64,000 nt of DNA from Monarcha castaneiventris obscurior (lineage: Eukaryota > Chordata > Aves > Passeriformes > Monarchidae). Both the position numbers and the translations under genes were made by a program. Below the pieces are notes generated by a model. It saw nothing but the letters and a program-made list of their open reading frames with translations, was not told where the DNA came from and made no database searches. Below are positions 45,670 through 56,394 of the stretch, piece by piece. Where the stretch lies: positions 310,001 through 374,000 of the forward strand of contig JAMPIT010000180.1 of the NCBI GenBank assembly GCA_026261815.1, written 5' to 3'. How positions within the stretch are numbered: the stretch's first letter is position 1; each line of letters begins with the position of its first letter.

Positions 45670-46385
45670 GAGATCCTCATGGAGACGGGAATGGCCTCAG
45701 GGGGATGGGAATGGCCTCATGGAGATGGGAATGGCCTGAGGGGGACGGGAATGGCCTCAAGGAGATGGGAGTGGACTCAGGGAGATGGGAATGGCCTCAA
45801 GGAGTCATGAGTGCCCTCAGGGGGACGGGAATGGCCTCATGGAGATGGGAATGGCTTCAGGGGGACGGGAATGGCCTCATGGAGATGGGAATGGCCTCAG
45901 GGGGACGGGAATGCCGTCAAGGAGATGGGAATGGCCTCATAGAGACGGGAATGCCCTCAAGGAGTCAGGAGTGCCCTCAGGGGGACAGGAATGGCCTCAA
46001 GGAGATGGGAATGGCCTCAGGGGGACGGGAATGGCCTCAGGGAGATAGGAATGGCCTCAGGGGGACGGGAATGGCCTCAGGGAGATAGGAATGGCCTCAA
46101 GGAGATGGGAATGGCCTGAGGGGGACAGGAATGGCCTCATAGAGATGGGAATGGCCTCAGGGGGACGGGAATGGCCTCAGGGAGATGGGAATGGCTTCAA
46201 GGAGATGGGAATGCCCTCATGAAGATGGGAATGCCCTCAAGGAGATGGGAATGGCCTCAAGGAGATGGGAATGGCCTCAAGGAGATGGGAATGGCCTCAG
46301 GGGGACAGGTATGGCCTCAGGGAGATGGGAATGGCCTCAAGGAGATGGGAATGGCCTGAGGGGGACAGGAATGGCCTCAGGAAGT
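45670..46385 (+). repeat. 20-bp minisatellite, about 36 copies
   Basis: Unit gggaatggcctcaaggagat, with variants caggggga(c/t) and cctcatggagat. Measured spacing is 20 bp (45687 and 45707). It lacks stops in several frames and gives 156- and 111-codon artefacts of type MGMASRRWEWPQGDGNG. Confidence 0.96.
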
Positions 46386-46689
46386 GGACACTCAACTCAT
46401 GCCATCATCAGTGCCCCATCTCCCACGCCAAGGCAGGAAGGGCGGAACACGAGGGATAAAATTCCTGATCGTGCTGGGAATCATCCCCATCTCCCACTCC
46501 GTGGGCAGGAACTGGGATAACCCGGACTCATCCCGGCAGAGCGGAGCCTCCCAAATCCGCACGGAGCCGCCTCTTCCGAGGCCTCCGCGCCGGACCCTGG
46601 GGATGAATCTTCTTTCAGAGCGAATTCTTTGCTCTGTCACCCGATCGGCCTCGATCCCTGGAGCTCCGGCGGGAGACAGGGACCTTTCA

Positions 46690-46870
46690 CGGGCAGCTGA
46701 GGGGGGAGGGCTGTGCTAATCACCCCGGGCTCTTAATGAATGCAAATGAGCTTTGGCCGAGGGGGTTCTGTGCGAGGAGGAGCAGGTACCTCCTCGTTCC
46801 CAAATATTAACGACTTCCTGCCCGGATCCCGGATCCCAGAGCCCTGGAAATCGCTGGGCAAAGGATTCGT
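46690..46870 (+). promoter_or_regulatory. Candidate intergenic regulatory island with perfect octamer
   Basis: Contains gctaatcaccccgggctctt, then ATGCAAAT at 46740-46747. It follows the 20-bp minisatellite by 300 bp and is repeat-free. Confidence 0.38.
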
Positions 46871-46994
46871 CTTGGGGTCTCCTTGTCTGGGTTGTTTGAG
46901 GCTCAGCTGGGGATTGATTCGGATTGAGGATGCTCAAAGGGGGCAACACCTCCTGGTTTTCCCACTCCAGAACCCCACTTATCCCTTAAAATCC

Positions 46995-47282
46995 TGATTT
47001 CCCTTCCTGCCCTCAATCCAGGATATTTCATGCAGGAAAATGGGGTTTTGCCTCCTAAAAAAACCTGCTGATTTCTCTTCCATAACAAATCTGGGACATT
47101 CTGTGACGGTAAATGGGGTTTGCCTTCTAGAAAACTCCCAATTTCCCTTCCCATCTTCAATCCAGGATATTCCATGCAGGAAAATGGGGGTTTGCCTCCT
47201 AAAAAACCTGCTGATTTCTCTTCCCATTGCCAATCTGGGATATTCCATGTAGGAAAATGAGTTTTGCCTTGTAGACATCCTG
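46995..47282 (+). repeat. ~73-bp tandem repeat in an A-B-A-B order
   Basis: Units start at gatttccc (46995), gatttctc (47070), aatttccc (47140) and gatttctc (47213). Units 1 and 3 share atgcaggaaaatgggg, and units 2 and 4 share tctggga, so two-unit higher-order organisation is present. Confidence 0.88.
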
Positions 47283-47284
47283 AA

Positions 47285-49975
47285 AATGACTCAAACAAAA
47301 TATGAATTTATTTCCCTGATTTTTAACTAGGAGCCTGCATTGATTTTGATTTTAAGGCAGTTTTCCTAAAAAAGAAGGGAAATTTCAGTAATTTTTCCTT
47401 GAAGGAAAACTAAACTCTGTGAGAGGAATGGGAAAACCTCCCTGGAAGTCAGTGATCCTAAGGATGAGCTGGAGAAACCTTCCCCATGTATTTTGGGACA
47501 TGGAGGAACACTCGGAGCCAGCATCACCCAGGAGTGACATCCCGATTTATTCCGTGGATTTCCGTGGGGCCGTCGAGTTTCCTTGGAACCACGAGGTCCC
47601 GTGAGCAGTTTGGGAGATCCAGAGTGGTTCTGTTGGAAAGGGGATTTTGGGAAGGAACGGAGCCATGGCGCTTTCTGCTTCATTCCACATCCTTAAGGGA
47701 AGTGGAAAACTTCCCCCAAACTTCCCAAACCTTCCCAAAACAAGAGGAAAAATGCTCCTGAAAACTGCAGTTTTCTTCCTCTTCCCCAAATCCTCCCTCG
47801 CTCACAAACTTCCCTCTCTTTTTCTGGGAATGGAGAGGAAAATCCCTTCTTGCTTTGGTAAAAATCCCACATATTCCTCATGGAACAGGCTCCCACCCCT
47901 TCCCAATCCTGATTTTCTGGGCCACCTCAGGGTGATATCCTTGGTCCAGGGCCTCATCCCAGAGGTTTTTCCCTGGTTTTAAGGCTCCTTGGGCTGTGGG
48001 ATGGAGGTGCTGGAGGCTGGGATGGGATCCCTCACTCAGGGTGGGCTCTGGGGGGGGGGCTGGAAATTTTGGCTGCTTGAGCCAAAAAAAATTGGAATTT
48101 TAAAAAGATCCTGAAGGGAAAAGGGGAATTTTGGGAGTCCTTGAGGAAAGGGGAGCCCCAAGGGCACCCAGCCCTTCGCTTCAGCAGCAAATCCCACATG
48201 GAATTTCCTCTGGATGCGGTTGGCATTTGGGGCTTGGTTTGGTTCCTTCCTTTCCTTTTCTCGCCCCTTTTCCCTGTTTTCCCAGTGGGTTCAGTAAGGA
48301 AAAGTGCAGGAATTCAGGGATGAGAGCGGAGCCATGGGCAGGTGAAATGTGCTCGACTCCAGCTCTTGGGCTCCACTTGGATTTAAAACCCCTTTTTCCA
48401 AGGATTTTGGGATGAGCTGGGAAGAGGGGCAGGAGCAGAGAGGTGGAAAGGGAGCAGGTGGGAATCTTCAGCACGGGCAGAAGGATGAAAATTCGGGATA
48501 AGGGGATAAATCCCAGCCCCCTTTGCAGAGAGGAAATCCTGGTCTGGGAGAGAGCAAACATCGGGATATTCCCATTCTGTGGGTCCTTGGAGTTGCCTCC
48601 TTATCCAGGTTTTATGTTTGCATATTTGGGTTGTAAATAATGTTTTAACAACTCCAAATTCCCATTTTTAAAAATATCCATGGGTCCCTCGCTCCCTCCT
48701 TCCCTCCCGGTCCCACATTCCCTGGAATTTTGTGTTGGGAATGAAGGGAGAAACCTCCCTGGGGTTTCTTTTCCTTCCTTTCCTTCTTCTTGTTGTTCCT
48801 TCGGAATTTTCTCCATGGCCTGGAGAAAACCAGAGGCTGGAATCTTGCAAGGATGCACAAACCCCTCACATCCCACCCTTTCTTGGGGAATTATTGGGAG
48901 ATCCAGGCCAGGGAAAAGCCGGATGGGTTGGAAAAATCTCTGGAATTTGGGAGTGTGGCTTTGCTGGTAGCAGGATTTATTAGAAATAAGGAAGTTTGTT
49001 TGGAAAACCAGGATAAATCCCAGGCTGTGCTGGCGGGTTGGGATTTAAAAGAGATTTTTTTTTTTTTGGGAATGTCTGGCAGAGGAAGGGAGATAAAATG
49101 AATGATCTGAAAGAAATAAATTTAAAAATAAAATTTAAAAAAAAAAGAGGATACTCAGGAAAAGGATCTCTTCTTCCTGAGGAGAATTCCAAACTAAGAG
49201 ACCTTAAGGAAAAACTCTGGATACCTGGGATCATTCACAGAAAACATTCCCAGTTCCATCCCCTTTTATCCGACCCAGAAGTGAGGAGAAAATCCTGCAA
49301 AATTCTCCTGATTGGGGAAAAAAAAAGGGGATCAGAAGCCCAAAACTTTCTCTGTGCAGCTCCCATGGGGATTTTTGCCGGGAATTTGGGATTTGGGATG
49401 CTCCGAGGGGCTTTTGGCCACTGGATTATTGCCCTGGGATTGGGTTTGGAGGAGAAATTGAGGGATTTTGGGCAGGAGAGGGGCTGAGAGTGGCCACAAA
49501 ATGCAGGAAAAGGGGATGGGAATGGGGATGAATTGGATTGGGATAACCCCGAGGATGAACCTGGAGCACCTTCCGAGGGCCCATCCTGAGCTCGGCATCG
49601 GAGCAGCCCCAACCCGGCCGCTTTGGGCTTTTTGAGAGATAAAAATCTGAGATTTGGGGGTTTATTGGGATTTCATCGGGGCTTTTTTGGGGTTTTCTCC
49701 GTGGCTCCGGAGGCATCCCCCCTTCTCCCGGCGCCTGGAGCGGGCCCAAGGCGCGTCCCAGCTCCTGGGGAAAAGGCGGATGCACAAAAAGGGGGAATAT
49801 CAAAATGATCTCGTTTCTGTCTCTCCTCGGTCTCCTACGGAACAAAGGACAGATGGGAACAAGAAAGGAAGGAAAAAAACATCACCTGTTCCCATCCAGT
49901 CCTGGAGCGATCCGGTCATTATCTCGGAGCTTCACATTTCCAAAGGGGCTTCATTTTCCTTTGAAACACTGGCAT
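47285..49975 (+). other. Intergenic unique sequence, nothing recognised
   Basis: Only short poly-T and A-rich patches (49050-49145). No exon or CR1 was recognised. Confidence 0.5.
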
Positions 49976-49979
49976 TTTG

Positions 49980-50045
49980 TTAAAAAAAAAAAAAAAAAAA
50001 AACACCAAAAAAACCCAAAACAAACCACAAAAAAAAAAAAACCAC
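49980..50045. repeat. A-rich tract with CCA/CAAA interruptions
   Basis: Poly-A of about 21 bases then acaccaaaaaaacccaaaac-like sequence. Confidence 0.9.
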
Positions 50046-50199
50046 CAGGAAAAAAACCTCAATTTCAGCATTTAACACCCCCACCACACCCCCCCAATCC
50101 AAAGGGATTTTTCCGTGCTTTTCCCACAGCCCCGAGTTTAACACCTGGGAAAAGAAAGTGGGAAGGAAATCCAAGGAAAAGAGAAAGAAAAGGGCCCCC

Positions 50200-50385
50200 C
50201 AAGGGCGGCTTTTTCCCGATCTGCATCCGACAAAAGCCTTTGGTTTTCTGTCATTCTTTTCATTTCCTTGCTGGCTCCCCCAATTGTCAAAGCCCTCAAG
50301 AAAATGCACTTTAGCTCTTTGTCCCCAAATGTAATTTGATAAACTCCGGGCAGAAACATTCGGGTTTCGGAGGCTTTTCAGAAAA
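50200..50385 (+). promoter_or_regulatory. Candidate intergenic regulatory island
   Basis: About 185 bp of unique, balanced sequence (caccaattgtcaaag-like words, acaaaagcctttggttttct) squeezed between A-rich and purine-rich low-complexity tracts. Such an intact island between degenerate tracts suggests constraint. Confidence 0.42.
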
Positions 50386-51035
50386 AAAAAAAAAAAAAAT
50401 AAAAAAAAAAAGGGAGAAAAAGAGGTGGGGGAAGAAGGGGGAAAAAAGGGAGAAATAAGAGGGGGGGAAAAGGGGAAAAAAAGAGGGGAAAAAAGGGGAA
50501 AATAAGGGGGAAAAAAGGGGAAAATAGAGGGGGGAAAATGAGAGAAAATGGGGAAAAAGGAAGAAAAATGAGGGAGGGAAGAAGGAAAAAAAAAGAAGGG
50601 GAAAATGATAAAATAATGAAGGGAAAAGAAGATAAAGGATAAAAAGAAGAAGCAAAAGAAGGGAGAGGTGAGGGGGAAATAAGAAAAAAGATGAAGGAGA
50701 AAAAGAAGGGAGAAAATGAAGGAGAAATAAGGAAAAAAGGAAAAAAAGAGAAAAGGAGGAAAAGAAGGGAGAAAATGAGGGTGGAAAAGAAGCAAGAAAA
50801 GGGGAAATAAGGAAAAAAGGAATAAAGAAAAATAAGGAAAAGGAGGGACAAAATAAGGGGGAAAAGAAAGGGAAAATAATAATAGAAGATAAAGATGGAA
50901 AAGAAGATGGGAAAGAAGAAGGAAAAGAAGAGGGAGAAAAGGAGGAAAAGAAGAGGGAAAAAAGAAGCAAAAGAAGAGGGAAAAAAGAAGGAAAAGAAGA
51001 GGAAAAAAAGGGAAAAGGAAAGGAAAAAGAGGGAA
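50385..51035. repeat. Polypurine tract (GGGGAAAA/GGAAAAG), about 650 bp
   Basis: Almost pure A/G on the + strand, with occasional ATA. The opposite strand is pyrimidine. Frames of 200-389 codons, F/S/P-rich on the - strand, are artefacts. Confidence 0.93.
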
Positions 51036-51184
51036 AACCCCCAGGAGCTGCTCCTGCAGGGGGTAAAAGTGGGGGAGCCCCTGCTGAAGAATCCCTTGGA
51101 GCATTTGGAATTTCGGAAGCGGGATTTTAGGAGCGGGGTGATGGAGCCGAGGCAGGACCGGGCCCGGAGGCTCCAGGGGGGAAG

Positions 51185-51345
51185 CTTGACGTTGTCATCA
51201 TCCCTAAATCCTTCGGAATCCTCATTTTCCAGCGGCACTTTCCCCCCTGTGGGCGGGGACCACGGCGGCTCCCACGCTATAAAACGCTCCGAGTTTTCCC
51301 GGGAGTGGGAAGCGGCCGCCGGGGCCAACTTGGACTTGGAGGTTG
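51185..51345 (+). promoter_or_regulatory. Candidate intergenic regulatory island with TATA-like word
   Basis: Unique sequence directly after the purine tract. It includes ctataaaacgctccgag near 51278, which could be a minor promoter. No transcript can be inferred. Confidence 0.28.
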
Positions 51346-51774
51346 GGTGAGTGGCGAAAATAATCCGGATTTTTCTTCCCAGGGATTTTGTTCCAGGTGG
51401 GGTTTGGAGAAGAGGGAGCTGCGGCCTCCAATGGCTCCCAAAATCCCGGAATCTCCGTGCCCCATCCTGCGGGGTTTCTGCTGCCCAAGGGGGTGGTGAT
51501 GGTTTGTTCATCCAGAGGGTGGAAAAAGCAGTGATGACAATTCCCAAATTTCAGTGCAGGGCTGGAAAGGCGCCGGGTTGGAAAAATATTTTGGGAAGCA
51601 AAGCCCCAAACCAGGAACGAGGGCCTATTCCCAGCTGGGGGAAGTGGTGGAATTCTGCTCCCGGTGGGAGAAGCGGCTCCCGAGATCCTGGCAGGGTTTG
51701 GGGTGAGGGGAAAAGAGCAAAATGGAGGAAGGAGTAAAAAAAATTAATTGGGATGTTTTGGGGATAAGGAAAAG

Positions 51775-51945
51775 AAATTGGGATCTGGCTGCAAAAAATT
51801 CCAGTTGGGGGCTTGGATGCAAAAAAAATTCCAGCTGGAAGTTTGGCTGCAAAAAAAATTCAGGTTGAAAGTTTGGATGCAAAAATTCCAGATGAGGGCT
51901 TGGATGAAAAAAAAAATTCCAGTTGGAGATTTGGGAGCAAAAATC
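51775..51945 (+). repeat. ~30-bp tandem repeat, about six copies
   Basis: Units of type gggcttggatgcaaaaaaaa plus ttccagttg, with varied A-run length. Confidence 0.87.
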
Positions 51946-51999
51946 CAATTAAATTGCAGGATTAGTTGTCAAACTGAAATATTTTTGGATATAAATCCC

Positions 52000-52085
52000 T
52001 GGAGTTGTGGAAGTTGTCCTTGCCCATGGCACGGGCTTGGAATGGGATATTTAAGGTCACTTCCAATGTGGAATTCCCTGATTTT
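52000..52085 (+). mobile_element. CR1 3' tail, sense, diverged
   Basis: tgtggaagttgtccttgccc, then gatatttaaggtcacttcca and an eroded end. Confidence 0.72.
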
Positions 52086-52234
52086 CATGTCAGGATTGGG
52101 GTGGGTTTTCCCCCCCTCCTCATTATGGGCCTGGAAGGGGCAGGGATTCCATTAAAAGGGGGCTGGGATTCCTCTGGAATGCAGAATTCCATGGATTCTG
52201 CCATCCTGAGCTTCACCTGTGCAGGCGGATGAGG

Positions 52235-52460
52235 GCGGGAAAGGAGCTCGTGGTGCATCCCAATTATTAAATCAGCCATAAAAGTGTGATCAGTGTTAAT
52301 TAATATTAATTCATGGGAATAAACCCCGCAATCAGACTGAAAAAAAACGGGATCAACGTTCCTAATGGATCACTAGCAGGGAATCCCGGCTGGAAAATTA
52401 AAGGTATTTGGATGAATTGGGGTTGTTTTTAATTAAATATTTTCAATTAAAAATGAGATG
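52235..52460 (+). promoter_or_regulatory. Candidate intergenic regulatory island, AT-rich
   Basis: Unique, with cccaattattaaatcagcca, then gttaattaatattaattcat. Homeobox-like words are dense. Conservation is not tested. Confidence 0.35.
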
Positions 52461-52464
52461 AGGT

Positions 52465-53910
52465 AAAAAAAAAAACAGTCATTGAGTGAGACAGGAAAGT
52501 TGAAAATTCCACCTGTGCATTCCAAGTTCTTCCAAATTCGGGAATATTTTGCCTGGATAAGAAAAGGGGGATCAGGGTATTAAAAAAAAAAAAAGGAAGG
52601 GATGTGAGGAAGCCTCGGACAGGGAGAAAAACAAACGTTGGTTTTAGAAGGGATTTTTCCTTTGGGATTAAAAAAACAAACAAACAAAAAAAATAGGAAT
52701 TCAAATGAAATATTACCTGGGAGCGCCTCTGGAATTTTCTCAGGGAATCCAATCCCTCCGTGCGGCCGAGGGGGTGCAGCTGCCTCTGCCAGGGAGCGGA
52801 AAACAGGGAAGGAAAATTCCCACAGGGAATTCCTGCGTGCAGGGAGCAACCCCAGCACCTCTCTGGGGGTGACCCGGGAAGGCAGAGCCCCCACACGTTC
52901 CCTGGGAATGAGGATATCCCGGGAATGCTGCTCCCGGAGGAACCTCCCGGACTCTCTGCTGCTCTCTCCAGCTGGAATTGAACAGCACTGGAATTTTTAG
53001 GAGCTGCAGGGAGAGAGCGTTGCCCACTCCGGGCACGGCAAATCCCAGGGAATTTGGGAAGCAAAGGGAATTTTGGAGCTGTAGGGCCCAGGCAGAGGGG
53101 CAGCTTTTCCTGTGGGAATGTTGATCCCTCCTGGTGCTGAAATTCCCAGTTTTTCCCAAGGTAGGAATTCAGGATCCCGTTTGAGTTGCAAAATTGGACT
53201 CTGGGGATCCAACCCCGTGGGAAAAGCGGGATTGAAGCCCAGGATTTGGGAACTGGCTGAGCCCCAAACCCACTGCAGCATCCTGGGGGTGGGGGATGAG
53301 ATCCCGGCATTCCCATTCCCGGTGGGAATTCCCGTGGTGCCCTCGCCCCTCTCCCTTCGGGAATTGTCGCTGCCCCGGTGCTTTCCCCACCCCATTTGTG
53401 ATTTCACGGCCCCTTGGCTTTGTTTGTGGACGGTGACAGAATTCCCCAGGCTCCATGAAAAGTTGGGAATGCCGTGGCTGCATCCCACTGACCTGGCCTG
53501 AGCTCCACCCCCGACCTTGGGAAATCCTGGATTTACCTCCAGAGGGTGGGAATCTCCTCCAAGAGAAACCCTTAAAAACCCCACAAATATTTTTTTAGGC
53601 TCTTCCTCCTTCCCCTTGAATTTCCAGCAGTGGGAAAAGAAACACGAAACATTTCCATAAAATTCTTATGGAATTCTGTGCTGGTGGCTCCCTCCTGCCC
53701 CTTTCCCTGCCCTTCAGGGAGGCTTTTCCACACATTTGGGAAGAAGTGGGAGATTTTGGGATGGGAATTCTGCTGCTTTGGGGCAGCCAAGAGCATCCCA
53801 GGGGTGGGGATTTCCATGGAAAAGGAAGGAGGAGGGAAGGGCCTCCTGGCTGGGAATTCCAGGGGGTGTTTTCCATGGCAGGCACTGGGCTCAGGGATGG
53901 TTTGGGGAGG
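52465..53910 (+). other. Intergenic unique sequence, nothing recognised
   Basis: A short unique patch at 53385-53460 (atttgtgatttcacggcccc) may be conserved. The rest shows no exon or repeat. Confidence 0.5.
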
Positions 53911-53914
53911 TATT

Positions 53915-54550
53915 TAGGGAAGGATTTTTGGGAAGGAGCTTCCGGAAGGTGTGAGGTGCTTTGAGCAGGATTTTTGGGAAGGTGCTTTGGGAAGGGGCTT
54001 CAGGAAGCTTTGGGAAGGTATTTTGGGAAAGTTTTTGGGGAAGGCAATTTTGGGAAAGTTTTTGGGGAAGGCAATTTTGGGAAGGTGTGAGGTGCCCGGA
54101 GCAGGTGTTTTGGGAAGATCTTTGGGGAAGATGCTTTGGGAAGGGGCTTTGGGGTGGTGTTTTGGGAAAATCCTTTTGGGAGTCACTTTGGGCAAGAATT
54201 TCGGGAAAATGCTTTGGGAAGGGGCTTCAGGAAGGGGATTTGGGAAGGGGCTTCAGGAAGGGGATTTGGGAAGGGGCTTCAGGAAGATGCCTCGGGAAGG
54301 GGTTTTGGGAAGCTCTTTAGGGAAGGGGACTTGGGACAGCCCGAGGCGCTTTGGGAAGGGGCTTTGGGAGCCACTTTGGGGCAAATATTTTGGGAAGGGG
54401 CCTCTGGAAAGGTATTTAGGGCAGGATTTTTTGGGATGGTGCTTCGGGAAGGGGTTTTTTTTTTGGGATGGGATGAGGCGCTTTGGGGGCCAGAGACTGA
54501 GGAAGAATCCTTGGGATGGTGCTTTGGGATGGAGTTTGGAGAAGACGCTT
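53915..54550 (+). repeat. Degenerate G-rich minisatellite (tttgggaaggggcttcagga-like)
   Basis: Units of 12-30 bp built on TTTGGGAAGG with GGGCTTCAGGA and GCAATTTT variants. The frames through it (GKGLQEGDLG type) are artefacts. Confidence 0.88.
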
Positions 54551-54599
54551 GGGAGACGCGAACGGGACCAAGCGCAGGGACACCCTGGGGGGAGGAGGG

Positions 54600-55138
54600 G
54601 GTGGGATCGGGATGGGATTGGGATGAGATCGGGGTGGGATTGGGATGGGATCGAGGTGGGATTAGGGCAGGATCGGGACGGGATTGGGGCAGGATTGGGA
54701 TGGGATTGGGATGGGATCGGGGTGGGATTGGGATGGGATTGGGATGGGGATGGGACCGGGATGGGATTAGGATGAGATCGGAATGGGATTGGGACGGGAT
54801 CAGGATGGGATTGGGATGGGATCAGGACGGGATTGGGACAGGATCGGGACGGGATCGTGATGGGATTGGGATGGGACTGGGATGAGATCGGGATGGGATC
54901 GGGACAGGATCGGGATGGGATCGGGGCGGGATCGGGGCGGGATCGCGATGGGATCGGGGCGGGATCGGGGCAGGATCGGGACGGGATCGGGGCAGGATCG
55001 GGACGGGATCGGGGCAGGATCGGGACGGGATCGGGATGGGATCGGGATGGGATCGGGGCAGGATCGGGGCAGGATCGGGGCAGGATCGGGGCAGGATCGG
55101 GGCGGGATCGGGATGGGATCGGGGTGGGATCGGGGCCA
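54600..55138 (+). repeat. GGGATCGGGA(T/C)-type 10-11-bp array, about 540 bp
   Basis: Runs of GGG every 5-6 bases (gggatcgggacgggatcggg). It can form G-quadruplexes, and all + frames read as WDRDGIG-like repeats while - frames read PIPSRSHPD-like. No gene is supported. Confidence 0.95.
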
Positions 55139-55644
55139 GCGCCTCCTGCAGTTCCCGCGGCCGCCACCGGGAGGGGCCCGAGGGCCGGGAGAGAGCGCGG
55201 CCGCGGCCGGGGGGGGCGCGGGGGGCGCGGGGGGCTCCAGCCCCGGGATGCTCCAACCTCGGGATGCGACCCCCGCTCCAGAGGGGGATCCCACCCCGGG
55301 AGGGGCACAGGAGGGGTCCGTGGCCGTGATGGGAATTCCCATGGGATGCTCTGAGCGAGGGGGGGGGGTCTCTCCGGGCTGGGATCCAGCGGGAAAAGGG
55401 AGCGGGGTTGGATATCCCAAGGATGAGGGAATGGGGGGATCCCGCTCCGGGGGTGGGGGGGACGCAGGGAAAAGGCTCCAGCCTGGCTCCTCCCCCCCTT
55501 GGGATCACCCCAAAAACAGGGATGAGGGGACACCCGCGAGTCCTCAGGGGGGGCTCATTCCCCTTTTCCCTGCGATCCCACCGGGATCAGGCTCGGCCCA
55601 GGCTCGGAGGGGGCGAAGGAAAAGCGAGGAGCGGGGGGGAACTC

Positions 55645-55740
55645 AAAGAACTTTTGTTTTTCCTGTAATCTGAAGCAAATGCTCGGCCCAAGTGGCTGCG
55701 AGCGGGCGGCCCCGGTACCTGCTGCCATCCTGGGGACGGG
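55645..55740 (+). promoter_or_regulatory. Candidate upstream element of CYP26B1
   Basis: Unique stretch (aacttttgtttttcctgtaa and following) about 3 kb upstream of the candidate TATA box, between G-rich repeats. Texture only. Confidence 0.28.
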
Positions 55741-56394
55741 GGGGGGAAAAAGAGGGAATCTGGGAGGGGGTTTGGAGCCTCCTGGATAATGGGAACAGCC
55801 CTGGAAAAAGCGGGGTCACGCAGCTCGGCCCGGGGAGCAGCGGGGAGGGGGCAGCAGGAAAATTCCCTCCTCCCTCCATCCATAAAATAAAATAGAGCAA
55901 ACCCCCCCAAAATGCCGTGGGGGCAGCGAGGAAATCGTCGCGGGGTTAATTGTCTCTGGTAATTAGGGGAGGGTGTTTAGGGAGGGAATTAATTGGGGTG
56001 GGGGGGTCATTGCAAGGGGCCAAATCCTTGTGGGGTGGGGGGAAAAATCCCTGCAGGGAAAATCCTGGGACAAAAATGGGGGAAATCAGCAGGGAAATAA
56101 TGGCAGGGGAAAAGGGAGGGGGGGGTCAGGATCGTCCAGGGAGGGGGGAAATCATTCCCAAGGAGGGAATTGTGGAAGGGGAATATCCATAGAGAGGGAG
56201 AAATTATTGGGAAAGGGGGAAAAAAACCCCACAATCGATGTTTGGGGTGAATGAATGTGAGGTTTGGGGGTAAATCTGTGCCTGGGTGGGGGCAGAGAGG
56301 TGAATTCCTGCCAGGGGAAAATAATTAGGGGGTAAATTGGGGGGAGGGTGATTGGAAAGGGGGGGATTAATTAGGGGAATTCTGCAGGGGAGGA

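Noticed and set aside
45618..46520. + strand frames of 87-156 codons with MGMASRRWEWPQGD repeats
   Set aside because: 20-bp minisatellite translated in frame rotation.
49980..51547. - strand frames of 219-389 codons
   Set aside because: Antisense of the polypurine tract; F/S/P-rich repetition only.
54136..55673. Long frames in both directions (up to 426 codons)
   Set aside because: Produced by the GGGATC array, the degenerate G-rich minisatellite and GC-rich sequence lacking AT-rich stops.
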